Shown here one piece after another: positions 46,247-55,730 of a DNA stretch of 64,000 bases. The position numbers were made by a program, and so were the translations under genes. The notes beneath the pieces are model-generated. The model saw only the letters and a program-made list of their open reading frames with translations. It did not search any database and was not told the DNA's origin. Positions within the stretch are counted from its first letter, which is position 1, and each line of letters opens with the position of its first letter. This DNA is from a bacterium (GTDB taxonomy: Bacteria > Actinomycetota > Acidimicrobiia > Spongiisociales > Spongiisociaceae): positions 82,525 to 146,524 of the forward strand of contig JAPPFW010000002.1 in the NCBI GenBank assembly GCA_028821575.1, in the 5' to 3' direction.

Positions 46247-47818
46247 ATGACCGATCCTCGCGAAGAATCCGCCGACGGGGGAGGAGGACGCCGCCGGGCA
46301 CTCCTGATCAGCCTCGCGATGCTGGTGGGCTTCGCCGTTCTGGTCGCGGTCCTGTCCGCGGAGTCCCCGAGTAACGAGACCGAGCCGGTAACTGATGCCG
46401 AGCCGTCGGCAGCTGCTGGAACCACCGGCGCGACGGAACCGCCCGACGACCGGCAGACCACTACTGATCCGCCGACTGCGCCGGAGGCGACCCCCGCCGA
46501 CGCCGCTTCGCCACCAACGACCTCGACCGAGCAGCCGTCTGTGCCTCGGGCGGGAGATCCTGCAGAGGTGGACATCGAAGCCGACCTACAGGCCGTGCTC
46601 GACTCTCTTACGACCGGCCTGGACACCGATGCGGTTGCCCGGCTCAGCAGGTCCGGTGACCTACGCCTCGGCTGGGTGATCGCGGATCTCATGCGCTTTA
46701 TCAATCCCGACGCGTCGGGCCTCCGCTTCGCCTTCACCGACCTCACAGGCATCGATCTCGGGTGGAACCCGTGGCTTGACGCCACCAACCAGCTGATGAC
46801 GTGGGACACGCCTGCGCCGCCCGGATTCGCCGAATGGAAAGGCGGTATGTACACCCTGATCGAGCCGGGCTGGGCGCCGTTCTTCGCCGATAAGGATTCC
46901 TTCATCGATTGGCGTCACGTGACGTGGGGAGGGGTGTTGATCGACGATCGCCCACTCGACGCGACACATCTGCCGTGCCCGCGGGGCTGCATCCCGGCCC
47001 TCAACGATCCCCGGCTCGTACCCGCTTCCGAGGGGGACTACTACCCCGACGATGGGTACGTATTCGCGGTTGCAGTCAACGGGGAGGCGGTTGCCTTCCC
47101 CAAGAACATGATGGAAGTCCACGAGATGGTCAACATCACCATCGGAGGCAGGCGGCTGGGCATCCCGTACTGCACCCTGTGCGGCTCCGCACAGGCCTAC
47201 TTCACAGACGAGGTACCCGATCCGGTCCTCGAGCAGCTAGGAGAGGCCGTGACGTTCGAACTCCGCACCTCCGGGCTCCTGTCGCGCTCCAACAAGATGA
47301 TGTACGAGTTCCACACCCGTTCCATGTTCGACACCTTCACCGGCCAGGCGGTCAGCGGACCTCTCCGCGAGGCTGGTGTCCGGCTGCCCCAGACCACCAT
47401 GGTGGCCGCCCGGTGGGGCGATTGGAAGGAGGCCAACCCGCACAGCCTCATCGTTGCCGAAGACGGCGGGATCGGTCGGTCCTACCCGGCGGATCCGCTC
47501 AGAGGTAGGGACGACCAGGGGCCGATCTTCCCGATAGGGCCCTGGGATGACCGCCTACCGATCCAGGAGAAGGTGCTGGGAGTGCTGTTCGAGGGAGGAG
47601 CGGCGCCGACCGTCGTTGCTTTCCCCGTCGGCGAGACCCACGCGACCCTGCAGCGAGGTGAACCTGTCGAACATGCAGGCATCGTCGTGACCAGGGACGG
47701 CGGAGGCCTGCGCGCCCGGGGACCGGACGGCGTCGAGATACCTTCCCACGAGGCTTTCTGGTTCGCGTGGAGCCAGTTCCATCCCGGAACCGAACTCTGG
47801 AGACCCACCGGGGCGTGA
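46247..47818 (+). CDS. Membrane-anchored DUF3179 protein
   Basis: This 523-aa protein has one N-terminal membrane helix (about residues 17-37). A Thr/Pro/Ala/Glu-rich linker (about 40-105) is followed by an extracytoplasmic DUF3179 domain. That domain carries GYVFAVAVNGEAVAFPKNMM, the Cys pair in IPYCTLCGSAQAYF, and FDTFTGQAVSG, LPQTTMVAARWGDW and SHEAFWFAW. The function of DUF3179 is unknown; the CxxC-like site suggests redox or metal chemistry. A second Cys pair (LPCPRGCIPALNDP) lies earlier. It starts 48 nt after secG. Confidence 0.85.
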   Translation: MTDPREESADGGGGRRRALLISLAMLVGFAVLVAVLSAESPSNETEPVTDAEPSAAAGTTGATEPPDDRQTTTDPPTAPEATPADAASPPTTSTEQPSVPRAGDPAEVDIEADLQAVLDSLTTGLDTDAVARLSRSGDLRLGWVIADLMRFINPDASGLRFAFTDLTGIDLGWNPWLDATNQLMTWDTPAPPGFAEWKGGMYTLIEPGWAPFFADKDSFIDWRHVTWGGVLIDDRPLDATHLPCPRGCIPALNDPRLVPASEGDYYPDDGYVFAVAVNGEAVAFPKNMMEVHEMVNITIGGRRLGIPYCTLCGSAQAYFTDEVPDPVLEQLGEAVTFELRTSGLLSRSNKMMYEFHTRSMFDTFTGQAVSGPLREAGVRLPQTTMVAARWGDWKEANPHSLIVAEDGGIGRSYPADPLRGRDDQGPIFPIGPWDDRLPIQEKVLGVLFEGGAAPTVVAFPVGETHATLQRGEPVEHAGIVVTRDGGGLRARGPDGVEIPSHEAFWFAWSQFHPGTELWRPTGA

Positions 47819-47926
47819 CCGTGCGAATGGGCGCGCATCATCCCTCGTGCAGCCGGCGACTACGGTAGGCACCGAGTTATCCCCAGGAATTCTCTCTCTG
47901 CGATGGATTCATTTCGACCAGGACCG

Positions 47927-50086
47927 ATGCTGAACCGGTGGGCCGCGTTAGCCGTCCTGTCACTGATCCTTGTGGGTTGTGGCGGGAGCGATAGGCAATC
48001 TGACACCGGGCCGGGCGACGGGGCCGTGACCGGAAGCCGGGGCTTCGCGGGCACGGTACGCTTGGGCGCCGCGCTCAGCGAGACCGGGAAGTTCGCCGTT
48101 GAGGGACGGGACTCCCGCCAGGGCTACGACACCTGGGTGAGGTGGGTCAACGAGGAGTACGGGGGCATCGACATCGGCGGCCGCCGGTACGCCGCCGAGA
48201 TCGTCTACTACGACGACGAGTCCGACGCCGACACGGCTGCCAACCTGGTACAGAAGCTGATCGACGAGGACGGGGTCGACTTCCTGCTCGGCCCCTACTC
48301 GAGCGGTCTGACCACCGGCGCCAGCGCCATCGCAGAGGCCAACAACGTAATCATGGTGGAAGGAAACGGAACTTCCGACACCATGTTCGAGCGCGGCTTC
48401 CGCAACCTCTTTCTCGTCGCCACCATCGCCAGCGACTACACCAAGTCAGCAGTAGAGGCATTGGCCGTCCGGGGTGCGCGCACCGCGGTGATCGCCTACG
48501 AGGACACGTCCTTCCCCACCGCGGTCGCCAACGGGGCCCGGAGGCATCTGGAAGCCGCCGGGATCGAAGTCCTGGCCATGGAGACCTATCCCAAGGACAT
48601 CCAGGACGCCTCGGCGATCATGACCAAGTTCCGCGACCTGGATCCCGACATCTTCGTGGGCGGCGGCCACTACAACGATGCGGTCCTGTTCGTCAACGCA
48701 GCCGAGGAACTCGGCTTCGCACCGGACGGGATGCTCATCACGGTGGGACCGTCCAACCCCAAGCTGATCGACGAACTCGGCGAGGATGTGGACGGTGTCC
48801 TGGGTCCCACCCAGTGGGAACCGGTGATGGCCTACGAGGGTCCGTACTTCGGCACCGCATCGGACTACGCGGCCTACTACGAGAGCCTCTGGGGGGAGCC
48901 TCCGGTGTACCAGGCAGCCAGCGCTACGGCCGCCGCACTCGCCCTTCACCTGGCCATCGAGACCGCGGCAAGCACCGACTCCGACGCGGTTCGTGAAGCC
49001 CTCTACGCGCTCGAAGCCAACACGTTCTACGGTCCTATCTCGTTCGACACGCGCGGTGTCAATGTCGCCAAGCCGATGGGCACCGTGCAGGTGCAGGACG
49101 GGCTGATCCGCGTGGTGGCGCCCGACCAGGCCGCGGTCGCGGACCTGATCTACCCCTTGGCCGGGATGAGCGGGGGCGGGAGCGCGTCGACGGCGGAGCG
49201 CCTGGCACAGATGCTGGTCAACGGCATCGCCCTCGGCGGCATGTACACCCTCCTCGTGCTCGGTTTCTCGATCATCTGGGGGGTGATGGGGGTCATCAAC
49301 TTCGCTCACGGCGAGTTCGTCATGATCGGCGCCTACATGGCATGGCTCGCCAACGACACCTGGGGCGTGGATCCGTTCGTGACCGTGCCCCTGGTGTTCC
49401 TGGTGATGATGCTGCTGGGCTTCGCGACCCAACGCGTGCTCGTCAACCGGGTGATCGACCGGCCACATCTCGTGTCGCTCCTCGTGATGTTCGCAGTGGC
49501 GATCATCCTTCAGAACGGTATGAAGGTGGTGTTCTCGGCGGACTTCCGGCGCGCCGACACCGCCCTCGACGGCGTCTGGCAGGTAGCGAGCCGGGTAACG
49601 GTGCCCGTCACCCGCTTCTGGATCCTGGTGGTGGCGCTGGCCGTGGTCGCCAGCCTTAGCCTGTTCCTGTCACGCAGCCGGTTGGGGAAGAGCATCCGGG
49701 CCGCCGCCCAGAACCGCGAAGCGGCCCGGATCGTCGGGATCGATGTTGCCAAGGTCTACGCGGCCACCTTCGCCATCTGCATCGGCATCACCGGCGTGGC
49801 CGGCGCGCTCATAAGCCCCGTGCTGGCTGTACAACCATTCCAGGGCCCGCCCCTGACCCTCAAGGCCTTCGCCATCACCGCCATGGCAGGCCTCGGGTCG
49901 GTCCGGGGTGCCCTCGGAGGCGCAATGGTGCTCGGCCTCGTCGAGGCGGGGCTGGCTATATACATTCCCCAGATCGGGACGAACCTGGCGGTGGTGGCCT
50001 CGTTCGTACTTCTCGTGGTGGCGTTGGTGACACGACCCCAGGGTCTCTTCAAGGGCCTCCGGCCCGTAGACGCAACCGCCACATGA
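47927..50086 (+). CDS. Fused substrate-binding lipoprotein and LivH-type permease
   Basis: This protein of about 719 aa links two subunits of a branched-chain-amino-acid-type ABC importer. Residues 1-18 are a lipoprotein signal (LVGC, C18), and about 40-415 a Peripla_BP_6/LivK-like binding domain (GAALSETGKFAVEGRDSRQG, LLGPYSSG). From about 425 follows a LivH permease of about 8 helices with the family block VMGVINFAHGEFVMIGAYMA and RAAAQNREAARIVGID. The junction (LAGMSGGGSASTAERL) is in frame without a stop. I start at ATG 47927, which has AGGA 4 nt before it and a better signal peptide; ATG 47903 adds 8 residues. It is first in an operon with livM, livG and livF. The substrate is uncertain (amino acids, urea or amides). 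Confidence 0.88.
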   Translation: MLNRWAALAVLSLILVGCGGSDRQSDTGPGDGAVTGSRGFAGTVRLGAALSETGKFAVEGRDSRQGYDTWVRWVNEEYGGIDIGGRRYAAEIVYYDDESDADTAANLVQKLIDEDGVDFLLGPYSSGLTTGASAIAEANNVIMVEGNGTSDTMFERGFRNLFLVATIASDYTKSAVEALAVRGARTAVIAYEDTSFPTAVANGARRHLEAAGIEVLAMETYPKDIQDASAIMTKFRDLDPDIFVGGGHYNDAVLFVNAAEELGFAPDGMLITVGPSNPKLIDELGEDVDGVLGPTQWEPVMAYEGPYFGTASDYAAYYESLWGEPPVYQAASATAAALALHLAIETAASTDSDAVREALYALEANTFYGPISFDTRGVNVAKPMGTVQVQDGLIRVVAPDQAAVADLIYPLAGMSGGGSASTAERLAQMLVNGIALGGMYTLLVLGFSIIWGVMGVINFAHGEFVMIGAYMAWLANDTWGVDPFVTVPLVFLVMMLLGFATQRVLVNRVIDRPHLVSLLVMFAVAIILQNGMKVVFSADFRRADTALDGVWQVASRVTVPVTRFWILVVALAVVASLSLFLSRSRLGKSIRAAAQNREAARIVGIDVAKVYAATFAICIGITGVAGALISPVLAVQPFQGPPLTLKAFAITAMAGLGSVRGALGGAMVLGLVEAGLAIYIPQIGTNLAVVASFVLLVVALVTRPQGLFKGLRPVDATAT

Positions 50087-50141
50087 TCCGGAACTCGCGC
50101 CCCACCGGTTCGGATCCGCCCCGCGCCGGAGCATCGACCCC

Positions 50142-51194
50142 ATGAAGGCCACCACCTCCGGCGCGGATATCGGCACCGGCTCAAGGGGCCCTCGTCTCGG
50201 ACCAGTTCTGGTCGGGGTCTCGGTCGGGTTGCTGGCCCTGCTCGCGGCGCTACCGGCCCTGCCTGGTGTAGGCGACGCGACGTTGTTCACGCTCACCCTG
50301 ATGCTCACCTCCGTCGCTGTAGCGGTGAACTGGAACCTCACCGGCGGGTTCACCGGCTACGTCGACTTCGGCCATGCGGCCTGGTTCGGCATCGGCGCGT
50401 ACACCACCGCGATCTTGATGTCCCTGCAGGCCAACGGCCCTCAGATCGGCTGGGCCGCCCCTACCGCCATCATCCTGGGCGCCGTCGTGGCAGGCGCTTT
50501 GGCCGCAGCCATCGGCAGGGCGACCATGCGCCTGAAGGGGCCCTACTTCTCGATTGCCCTGTTGGGAACCTTCGTGGCGGTCCGGGAGATAGTACGGGTG
50601 TCAGGAGGGCTGACCGGAGGCGGGGTGGGGCTGACGCTGCCTCCCTACCTCAACCGGCCACTCTTCTACTACGTCCAGTTGGCGCTCGTGGCAGGCCTGG
50701 TCGCCTTCAGCTGGTGGCTGAGGAGCACCCGCTTTGGCGCTGCCCTGGTGGCCATCCGGGAAGACGAGGTGGGGGCGGAAATGCGCGGGATCGACACGAC
50801 GCGTCTCAAGGTAACCGTATTCAGCTTCGCGGGCTTCTCCACCGGGTTGTTCGGAGGACTGTGGGCCTACCAGAACACTTTCGTCGACCCTGACATCGCA
50901 TTCGTGGAGGTCAGAACGGTCGACGCGGTTATGGGCACGATGCTGGGCGGACTCGGCACGGTGGCCGGGCCGGTCGTGGGGACCATGACACTGTTCTGGC
51001 TACGCGAGTTGTTGTGGGTCCACCTCCTCGACTACCACCTCATCGCGCAGGGGGTGCTCCTGATCGTGATAGTCCTGTTCCTCCCCAGGGGACTGGTCGG
51101 AATGGTCGACCCGAGGGGCACATCGATCACCACGATGTGGCGGAGATGGCTCGGCCGCCGCCCCCGCGGGGATGAGTCGTGGAAGGAACCATGA
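50142..51194 (+). CDS. livM: Branched-chain amino acid-type ABC permease LivM
   Basis: This 350-aa integral membrane subunit pairs with the LivH part of the upstream fusion. It has about 9-10 hydrophobic helices with the family core NLTGGFTGYVDFGHAAWFGIGAYT and ATMRLKGPYFSIALLG. The cytoplasmic coupling region is VAIREDEVGAEMRGIDTTRLK, followed by MGTMLGGLGTVAGPVVG. The ATG at 50142 lies 55 nt after the fusion gene, and the stop overlaps livG (ATGA). Confidence 0.92.
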   Translation: MKATTSGADIGTGSRGPRLGPVLVGVSVGLLALLAALPALPGVGDATLFTLTLMLTSVAVAVNWNLTGGFTGYVDFGHAAWFGIGAYTTAILMSLQANGPQIGWAAPTAIILGAVVAGALAAAIGRATMRLKGPYFSIALLGTFVAVREIVRVSGGLTGGGVGLTLPPYLNRPLFYYVQLALVAGLVAFSWWLRSTRFGAALVAIREDEVGAEMRGIDTTRLKVTVFSFAGFSTGLFGGLWAYQNTFVDPDIAFVEVRTVDAVMGTMLGGLGTVAGPVVGTMTLFWLRELLWVHLLDYHLIAQGVLLIVIVLFLPRGLVGMVDPRGTSITTMWRRWLGRRPRGDESWKEP

Positions 51195-51946
51195 CCGCGT
51201 TGCTGGACGCCCGCGGCGTGGTGAAGAGGTTCGGCGGCCTGACCGCCGTGGACGGCGTGGACATCAGCGTGGGGGCGGGCGAGATGGTGGGGCTCATCGG
51301 ACCGAACGGCAGCGGGAAGACCACCCTGTTCGACTGCCTGAGCCGGGTTTCGAGCATCGACTCCGGTTCGATCACGTTCGACGGGGTCGACATCAGCCGG
51401 CACCGGCCCCATCAGGTGGCCCGCCTCGGCCTGGCCCGCACCTTCCAGCTGATCAGGGTGTACCGGGAACTGACCGTCTCGGAGAACATGGAGTTGAGCA
51501 TCCAGTGGGGACGCGTGGGAACAGCGCGCCTGTTCGGTCGGCCGGATCCGGCCACCCGGCGACGCGCCGAATCCCTGCTGGAGTTCCTGCTGCTCGCCCC
51601 CCTCCGTGACGAACGCGCCGGCGCCTTGTCGGGCGGCCAGCGCCGCCTGCTGGAGATTGGGATGGCGCTGATGAGCGAACCGAAGCTGGTGCTGCTCGAC
51701 GAGGCCACCTCCGGTGTCAACCCGACCCTCGTCGCCGAGATCGCCGACCGCCTGAGGGAGGTCAACTCGGATGGCGTGGGCATCCTGCTCGTGGAACACA
51801 ACGTGCGGTTCGTGGCCGAGCTCTGCCACCGGGTCGTGGTACTCGACCGGGGCGCCAAGCTGGCTGAGGGTACGCCGCGCCAGATCATGGAGAATCCCGC
51901 TGTCATCGAGGCCTATTTCGGCACCGACACCGAGCGGATGGCGTGA
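51191..51946 (+). CDS. livG: ABC transporter ATPase LivG
   Basis: This 251-aa ATP-binding subunit has Walker A GPNGSGKTTLFDC, signature LSGGQRRLLEIGMALM and Walker B LVLLDEATSGVNP, then H-loop EHNVRF. LARTFQLIRVYRELTVSENM is the LivG-type Q-loop region. ATG 51191 has GGAAGGA just upstream and overlaps livM by 4 nt; a GTG at 51179 is less likely. It ends overlapping livF (GTGA). Confidence 0.93.
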   Translation: MTALLDARGVVKRFGGLTAVDGVDISVGAGEMVGLIGPNGSGKTTLFDCLSRVSSIDSGSITFDGVDISRHRPHQVARLGLARTFQLIRVYRELTVSENMELSIQWGRVGTARLFGRPDPATRRRAESLLEFLLLAPLRDERAGALSGGQRRLLEIGMALMSEPKLVLLDEATSGVNPTLVAEIADRLREVNSDGVGILLVEHNVRFVAELCHRVVVLDRGAKLAEGTPRQIMENPAVIEAYFGTDTERMA

Positions 51947-52680
51947 AGTCCCCACCGCGTCCGTTGCTCGAAGTCCAGGACATGAGCGCGGGATACTACG
52001 CGGGCCACAACGTCGTCCATCACATCGACCTCCAAGTGGCCGAAGGAGAGATCGTCTGCGTCATCGGGCCCAACGGGGCAGGTAAGTCCACCGTATTCAG
52101 GGCGATCTACGGCTTGGCGGAAGTCCGCTCCGGACGGGTGTTCTGCGACGGGGTGGACATCACCAACATCGCCCCCCAGGATGCCTTGCGTACGGCGCGG
52201 ATGGCCATGGTTCCCCAGCTCCGCAGCGTCTTCCCGCAGATGACGGTCCACGAAAACCTGGAACTCGGGATGTACCTGGAACCGGAGAGGACGCGGGTAC
52301 GCGAGAGGATCGACTACGTCTACGGCCTGTTCCCGCGGCTCGCCGAGCGTTCGCGCCAGGACGCCGGAACGATGTCAGGCGGGGAGCAGCGGATGCTCGA
52401 GATAGGCAGAGCTCTCATGCACGAGCCCCGCATCGTCCTGATGGACGAACCCTCGGCGGGTCTGGCGCCGATAGTCACCCGCCAGGTGTTCGAGGCCATC
52501 CGGCAACTGAACCGCGAGATCGGCCTGACGGTGCTAATGATCGAGCAGAACGCCCACCAGGGACTCAAGGCCAGCCACCGCGGCTACGTGCTGGAACTCG
52601 GGCGCAACAGCCATGAGGGCCCCGCCAAAGACCTACTCGCCGACCCCGCGGTCAGGCGAGCATTCCTGGGAACCCGCTGA
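51943..52680 (+). CDS. livF: ABC transporter ATPase LivF
   Basis: This 245-aa second ATPase of the importer has Walker A GPNGAGKSTVFRA, the LivF-type VPQLRSVFPQMTVHENLELG, signature MSGGEQRMLEIGRALM and Walker B IVLMDEPSAGLAP, then EQNAHQGL. The GTG start overlaps livG by 4 nt. It ends the importer operon. The 147 bp that follow include an AT-rich stretch and a heptad array. Confidence 0.93.
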   Translation: MKSPPRPLLEVQDMSAGYYAGHNVVHHIDLQVAEGEIVCVIGPNGAGKSTVFRAIYGLAEVRSGRVFCDGVDITNIAPQDALRTARMAMVPQLRSVFPQMTVHENLELGMYLEPERTRVRERIDYVYGLFPRLAERSRQDAGTMSGGEQRMLEIGRALMHEPRIVLMDEPSAGLAPIVTRQVFEAIRQLNREIGLTVLMIEQNAHQGLKASHRGYVLELGRNSHEGPAKDLLADPAVRRAFLGTR

Positions 52681-52784
52681 CCAGGACATTTGAGCGGGGA
52701 TCCTCTGCTGCAGTACCCCTCCGTGGTCGAACCTGCGACTGAGTTAGCGTGTTTGTACTATGCTAACAATCATTTACTAGTATG

Positions 52785-52811
52785 TTACAACTAACCGATT
52801 ACCGACAACCG
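52785..52811 (+). repeat. Heptad array before the aspartic protease gene
   Basis: CTAACCG, ATTACCG and ACAACCG run in tandem just after an AT-rich tract (52745-52790) that probably contains the promoter of the next gene. They end 16 bp before its ATG, next to the GATGAGGAG ribosome-binding site. Confidence 0.55.
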
Positions 52812-52827
52812 ATGATGAGGAGCACGC

Positions 52828-53208
52828 ATGGGCCTTATCCGCACCACAGCCGCTGTATGCAATCCCGCCGAGCCCGATCGCGTCTGGGAGGGAACATTCC
52901 TCATCGACACCGGCGCCATCGACTGCCTCGTACCGCGTCCCCACCTTGAGGCCATCGGTCTGAGGCCGGAAGGGCAACGGAAGTACACCCTGGCCGACGG
53001 CAGCGAGGTAGCGATGGAAGTCGCCGTCGGCCGGATCGAGTTCATGAGTGTGTTCGTCGGAGCAACGATTCTCTTTGGGGAGGCCGGCAGCGAACCGCTG
53101 CTCGGCGCCACCGCTCTCGAGTCGTTGGGCATCGAGGTGGACCCGCTCAACCAGACCCTCACGAAACACGCCGCCATCAGCCTCAGGGGAGGGCTCCGCC
53201 CTACGTGA
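52828..53208 (+). CDS. Clan AA retropepsin-like aspartic protease
   Basis: This 126-aa protein has the active-site triad FLIDTGAIDCLVP (D27-T28-G29) and the second family motif LLGATALESLGIEVDP near residue 90. It matches the small bacterial clan-AA group (TIGR03698-like). Such proteins are half-size and should act as homodimers. Physiological substrates are unknown, and they often sit beside toxin-antitoxin or PIN genes; here it is alone. The start has a good GAGGAG site. No signal peptide is present. Confidence 0.8.
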   Translation: MGLIRTTAAVCNPAEPDRVWEGTFLIDTGAIDCLVPRPHLEAIGLRPEGQRKYTLADGSEVAMEVAVGRIEFMSVFVGATILFGEAGSEPLLGATALESLGIEVDPLNQTLTKHAAISLRGGLRPT

Positions 53209-53284
53209 TCGGAGTTGACCGCTCGGGCATTTCAGGGCTTCGCGAAGCAACCGGCCCGGACCCTGAACTAGTCTTCCGGTAAGT

Positions 53285-53304
53285 CGCCGGGTCGACGCCC
53301 GGCG
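53285..53304 (+). promoter_or_regulatory. Hairpin upstream of the mycothiol dehydrogenase gene
   Basis: CGCCGGG (53285-53291) pairs with CCCGGCG (53298-53304) around a 6-nt loop, 35 nt before the dehydrogenase ATG. There is no U tract. It may end the protease transcript or affect translation of the next gene; the sequence does not decide. Confidence 0.3.
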
Positions 53305-53339
53305 GCGCGCCGTTCAGGTAGCGACAACAGGAGATGGAG

Positions 53340-54425
53340 ATGGCACGGACCGTGCAAGGTGTGGTGTCAATGGCGGTGGGTGAGCCCGTCACGATGGAGA
53401 ATATCGTCATCCCCGATCCCGGACCGGGTGAGGCGGTCGTGGCGATCCAGGCATGCGGAGTGTGCCATACGGACCTCCACTACCGGGAAGGCGGGATCAG
53501 CAACGACTACCCATTCTTCCTCGGCCACGAAGCGGCGGGAGTGGTGGACGCCGTGGGTCCGGGTGTCACGGAGGTGGCTCCCGGCGACTTCGTGATCCTC
53601 AACTGGCGAGCAGTGTGCGGCCAATGCCGTTCGTGCCTTAAGGGCAGGCCGAACATCTGCTTCAGTACCCACAACGCCGCCCAGAAGATGACCCTCGAGG
53701 ACGGCACCGAACTGTCGGCCGCGCTGGGGATCGGCGCCTTCGCAGAAGCGACCCTGGTGGCGGCCGGCCAGTGCACCAAGGTCAATCCCGAAGCTTCCCC
53801 GGAGGTGGCCGGCCTCCTGGGTTGCGGGGTCATGGCCGGGATCGGTGCAGCCATCAACACCGGAGGTGTCGGCCGGGGCGACAGCGTGGCGGTCTTCGGC
53901 TGCGGCGGTGTCGGCGACGGATCCATCGTCGGCTCGAAGCTCGCCGGAGCGACCACCATCATCGGAGTCGACATCGACGACCGGAAGCTGGAGTGGGCCC
54001 AGGAGTTCGGAGCTACCCACACGATCAATTCCAGGAGTGAGGATCCGGTAGCGAAGATCAAAGAATTGACCGGCGGCAACGGAGCGGACGTGACGATCGA
54101 GGCCATCGGCCTTCCCGAGGTATACCGCCAGGCCTTCGAGGCCCGGGACCTGGCAGGAACAGTGGTGCTGGTCGGGGTGCCCAACCCTACGATGACTATC
54201 GAGTTGCCTTTCATCGAAGTGTTCGGACGGGGTGGCGCGCTCAAGTCCAGCTGGTACGGCGACTGCCTGCCCTCGCGGGACTTCCCGATGCTGATCGACC
54301 TGTACCTGCAGGGACGACTTGATCTCGACCGTTTCGTGTCGGAGACAATCGGCCTCGGAGATGTTGAGGAAGCCTTCCACAAGATGGAACGCGGCGAGGT
54401 GCTCCGTTCCGTAGTGGTCATCTGA
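53340..54425 (+). CDS. mscR: S-(hydroxymethyl)mycothiol dehydrogenase
   Basis: This 361-aa zinc-dependent medium-chain alcohol dehydrogenase detoxifies formaldehyde bound to mycothiol. The catalytic zinc site includes [10 protein letters not shown] and GHEAAGVV. Structural-zinc cysteines lie in [15 protein letters not shown]. The NAD site is [29 protein letters not shown] near residue 305 matches the actinobacterial mycothiol-type enzymes. I choose ATG 53340, which has AGGAG 6 nt upstream; ATG 53334 is too close to it. It is followed by its usual partner, an MBL-fold hydrolase. The gene is direct evidence for mycothiol use. Confidence 0.88.
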   Translation: MARTVQGVVSMAVGEPVTMENIVIPDPGPGEAVVAIQACGVCHTDLHYREGGISNDYPFFLGHEAAGVVDAVGPGVTEVAPGDFVILNWRAVCGQCRSCLKGRPNICFSTHNAAQKMTLEDGTELSAALGIGAFAEATLVAAGQCTKVNPEASPEVAGLLGCGVMAGIGAAINTGGVGRGDSVAVFGCGGVGDGSIVGSKLAGATTIIGVDIDDRKLEWAQEFGATHTINSRSEDPVAKIKELTGGNGADVTIEAIGLPEVYRQAFEARDLAGTVVLVGVPNPTMTIELPFIEVFGRGGALKSSWYGDCLPSRDFPMLIDLYLQGRLDLDRFVSETIGLGDVEEAFHKMERGEVLRSVVVI

Positions 54426-54441
54426 TCGGGGGGCCGCGCGC

Positions 54442-55077
54442 ATGCCGCTGGAACTGGTGACGACCGAAGGGTTTTTCCGCCTCGACGGTGGTGAGTGGGC
54501 AGTGACCAACAATGTCTGGCTGGTAGGCGACGACCGCGAGGTGCTCGTGCTCGACGCGGGCCACGACCACGCCCCCATCATCGAGGCGGTCGCAGGTCGC
54601 AGGGTGGAGGCCATCGTGTTGACCCACGGCCACAACGACCACATCGACTCGGCGGTGCCGCTGCGCGACGTCGTGGATGCGCCGATAATGCTCCACCCGG
54701 ACGATCGCATGCTCTGGGACATGGTCTACTCGGATGCCGAGCCGGACCGGGACCTGGAAAGTGGTTTGACCCTGAAGGTGGCCGGGCACGAACTCGGCGT
54801 CATCCACACTCCCGGTCACTCGCCGGGGTCGTGCTGCTTCCGCGACGAGGCGAGCGGCCTGGTGTTCTCGGGTGACACGCTGTTCAACGGAGGTCCGGGG
54901 GCGACAGGACGCACCTTCAGCGACAAGCCCACCATCCTGCGCAGCATCCGGGACTTCCTGTTGACCCTGCCCGACGACACCGTCGTCCACACCGGCCACG
55001 GCGCCAGCACCACCATCGGCGCCGAACGCCAAGGCGTGCTCGACCAGATGGAGAAACTGGGAGTGGCCAGTCGATAG
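54442..55077 (+). CDS. MBL-fold metallo-hydrolase, partner of the mycothiol dehydrogenase
   Basis: This 211-aa protein has the metal-binding motif THGHNDHID (HxHxDH, about residue 56), a further His in IHTPGHSPGS, Asp in FSGDTLFNGG and His in HTGHGAST. It resembles glyoxalase II-type thioesterases. Proteins of this type follow the mycothiol-formaldehyde dehydrogenase in many actinobacteria and plausibly hydrolyse the S-formylmycothiol product. The ATG lies 16 nt after the dehydrogenase stop, so the two are cotranscribed. Confidence 0.88.
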   Translation: MPLELVTTEGFFRLDGGEWAVTNNVWLVGDDREVLVLDAGHDHAPIIEAVAGRRVEAIVLTHGHNDHIDSAVPLRDVVDAPIMLHPDDRMLWDMVYSDAEPDRDLESGLTLKVAGHELGVIHTPGHSPGSCCFRDEASGLVFSGDTLFNGGPGATGRTFSDKPTILRSIRDFLLTLPDDTVVHTGHGASTTIGAERQGVLDQMEKLGVASR

Positions 55078-55153
55078 TGAGGATCTCCTCGGGTAGTCGA
55101 AGGCGGCGTCTCGAAGCTGCCAGCGGCAGTCCGGCTATACTCGGGCGCCGCTC

Positions 55154-55241
55154 GTCGGAGTGGCGGAATTGGTAGACGCGCTAGGTTGAGGGCCTAGTGC
55201 CCTAAAAGGGCGTGGAGGTTCGAGTCCTCTCTCCGACACCA
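55154..55241 (+). tRNA. tRNA-Leu (anticodon GAG)
   Basis: The acceptor GTCGGAG (55154-55160) pairs with CTCCGAC (55231-55237), followed by discriminator A and an encoded CCA. The anticodon stem CTAGG/CCTAG encloses loop TTGAGGG with GAG at 55188-55190. The variable arm is TGCCCTAAAAGGGCG and the T loop GTTCGAGTC. A TATACT box at 55136-55141 is a likely -10. Unlike the tRNA-Leu at 8076, CCA is encoded. Confidence 0.95.
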
Positions 55242-55271
55242 GATTCCAGGTGCCAGGTGGCCTCGTTCCCA

Positions 55272-55292
55272 CTGACCACTGACCACTGACTA
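55272..55292. repeat. Heptad array carrying the lipoprotein stop codon
   Basis: CTGACCA (55272-55278), CTGACCA (55279-55285) and CTGACTA (55286-55292) are in tandem. The CTA at 55290-55292 is the TAG stop, on the minus strand, of the lipoprotein gene. Imperfect units (CCAGGTG, CCAGGTGG) extend toward the tRNA from 55247. Confidence 0.65.
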
Positions 55293-55730
55293 GAACAGTC
55301 CCGACACCTTGAGGTGGACGCCTTCGGAGTCTGACTCCACGATCACCGAGATGTTCTCGACGCCCGGTTTGTAGACCCAGATGGCCCGGTCCACCCCCTC
55401 CTCCGTTCGCACATCGAGCGGTGGCTCCAGGGCATCGGTGAAGAAGTCGATGATCTCCTCGAAACCGGCAGATGTCTCGAAGAAGACATCGGTACCCGCG
55501 CCCGTGGGCTCCCAATAGACCGAGGTCACACCGGGCGGAACCAGCTCCGGCGGAAACTTCTCCGGGAGTCCCTGGGTAGGTGCAATCACGGTCGTCGGTG
55601 GCAGCGTGGTCGTAGGTGCCCGGGTGGTGGCGGTGGTGGCAACCGTTGTAGCTGTCGTGGCGGGGGTGGAGTCACCGCCGCACGCGGTGAGGACCAAGAG
55701 GGCTATCACCGGAATCACTTCGCGTTTCAT
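55290..55730 (-). CDS. Small secreted lipoprotein of unknown function
   Basis: This 146-aa protein has a signal peptide and lipobox LTAC (C17). A low-complexity Thr/Ala linker (about residues 20-50) is followed by a folded domain of about 90 residues (PPGVTSVYWEPTGAGTDVFF, then IIDFFTDAL and VIVESDSEGVHLKVSG) that I do not recognise. I choose ATG 55730, which has AGGAGG upstream. The frame is open further (to 55877), but that part overlaps the neighbouring transporter start. It is divergent from that transporter operon. Confidence 0.75.
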   Translation of the reverse strand: MKREVIPVIALLVLTACGGDSTPATTATTVATTATTRAPTTTLPPTTVIAPTQGLPEKFPPELVPPGVTSVYWEPTGAGTDVFFETSAGFEEIIDFFTDALEPPLDVRTEEGVDRAIWVYKPGVENISVIVESDSEGVHLKVSGLF

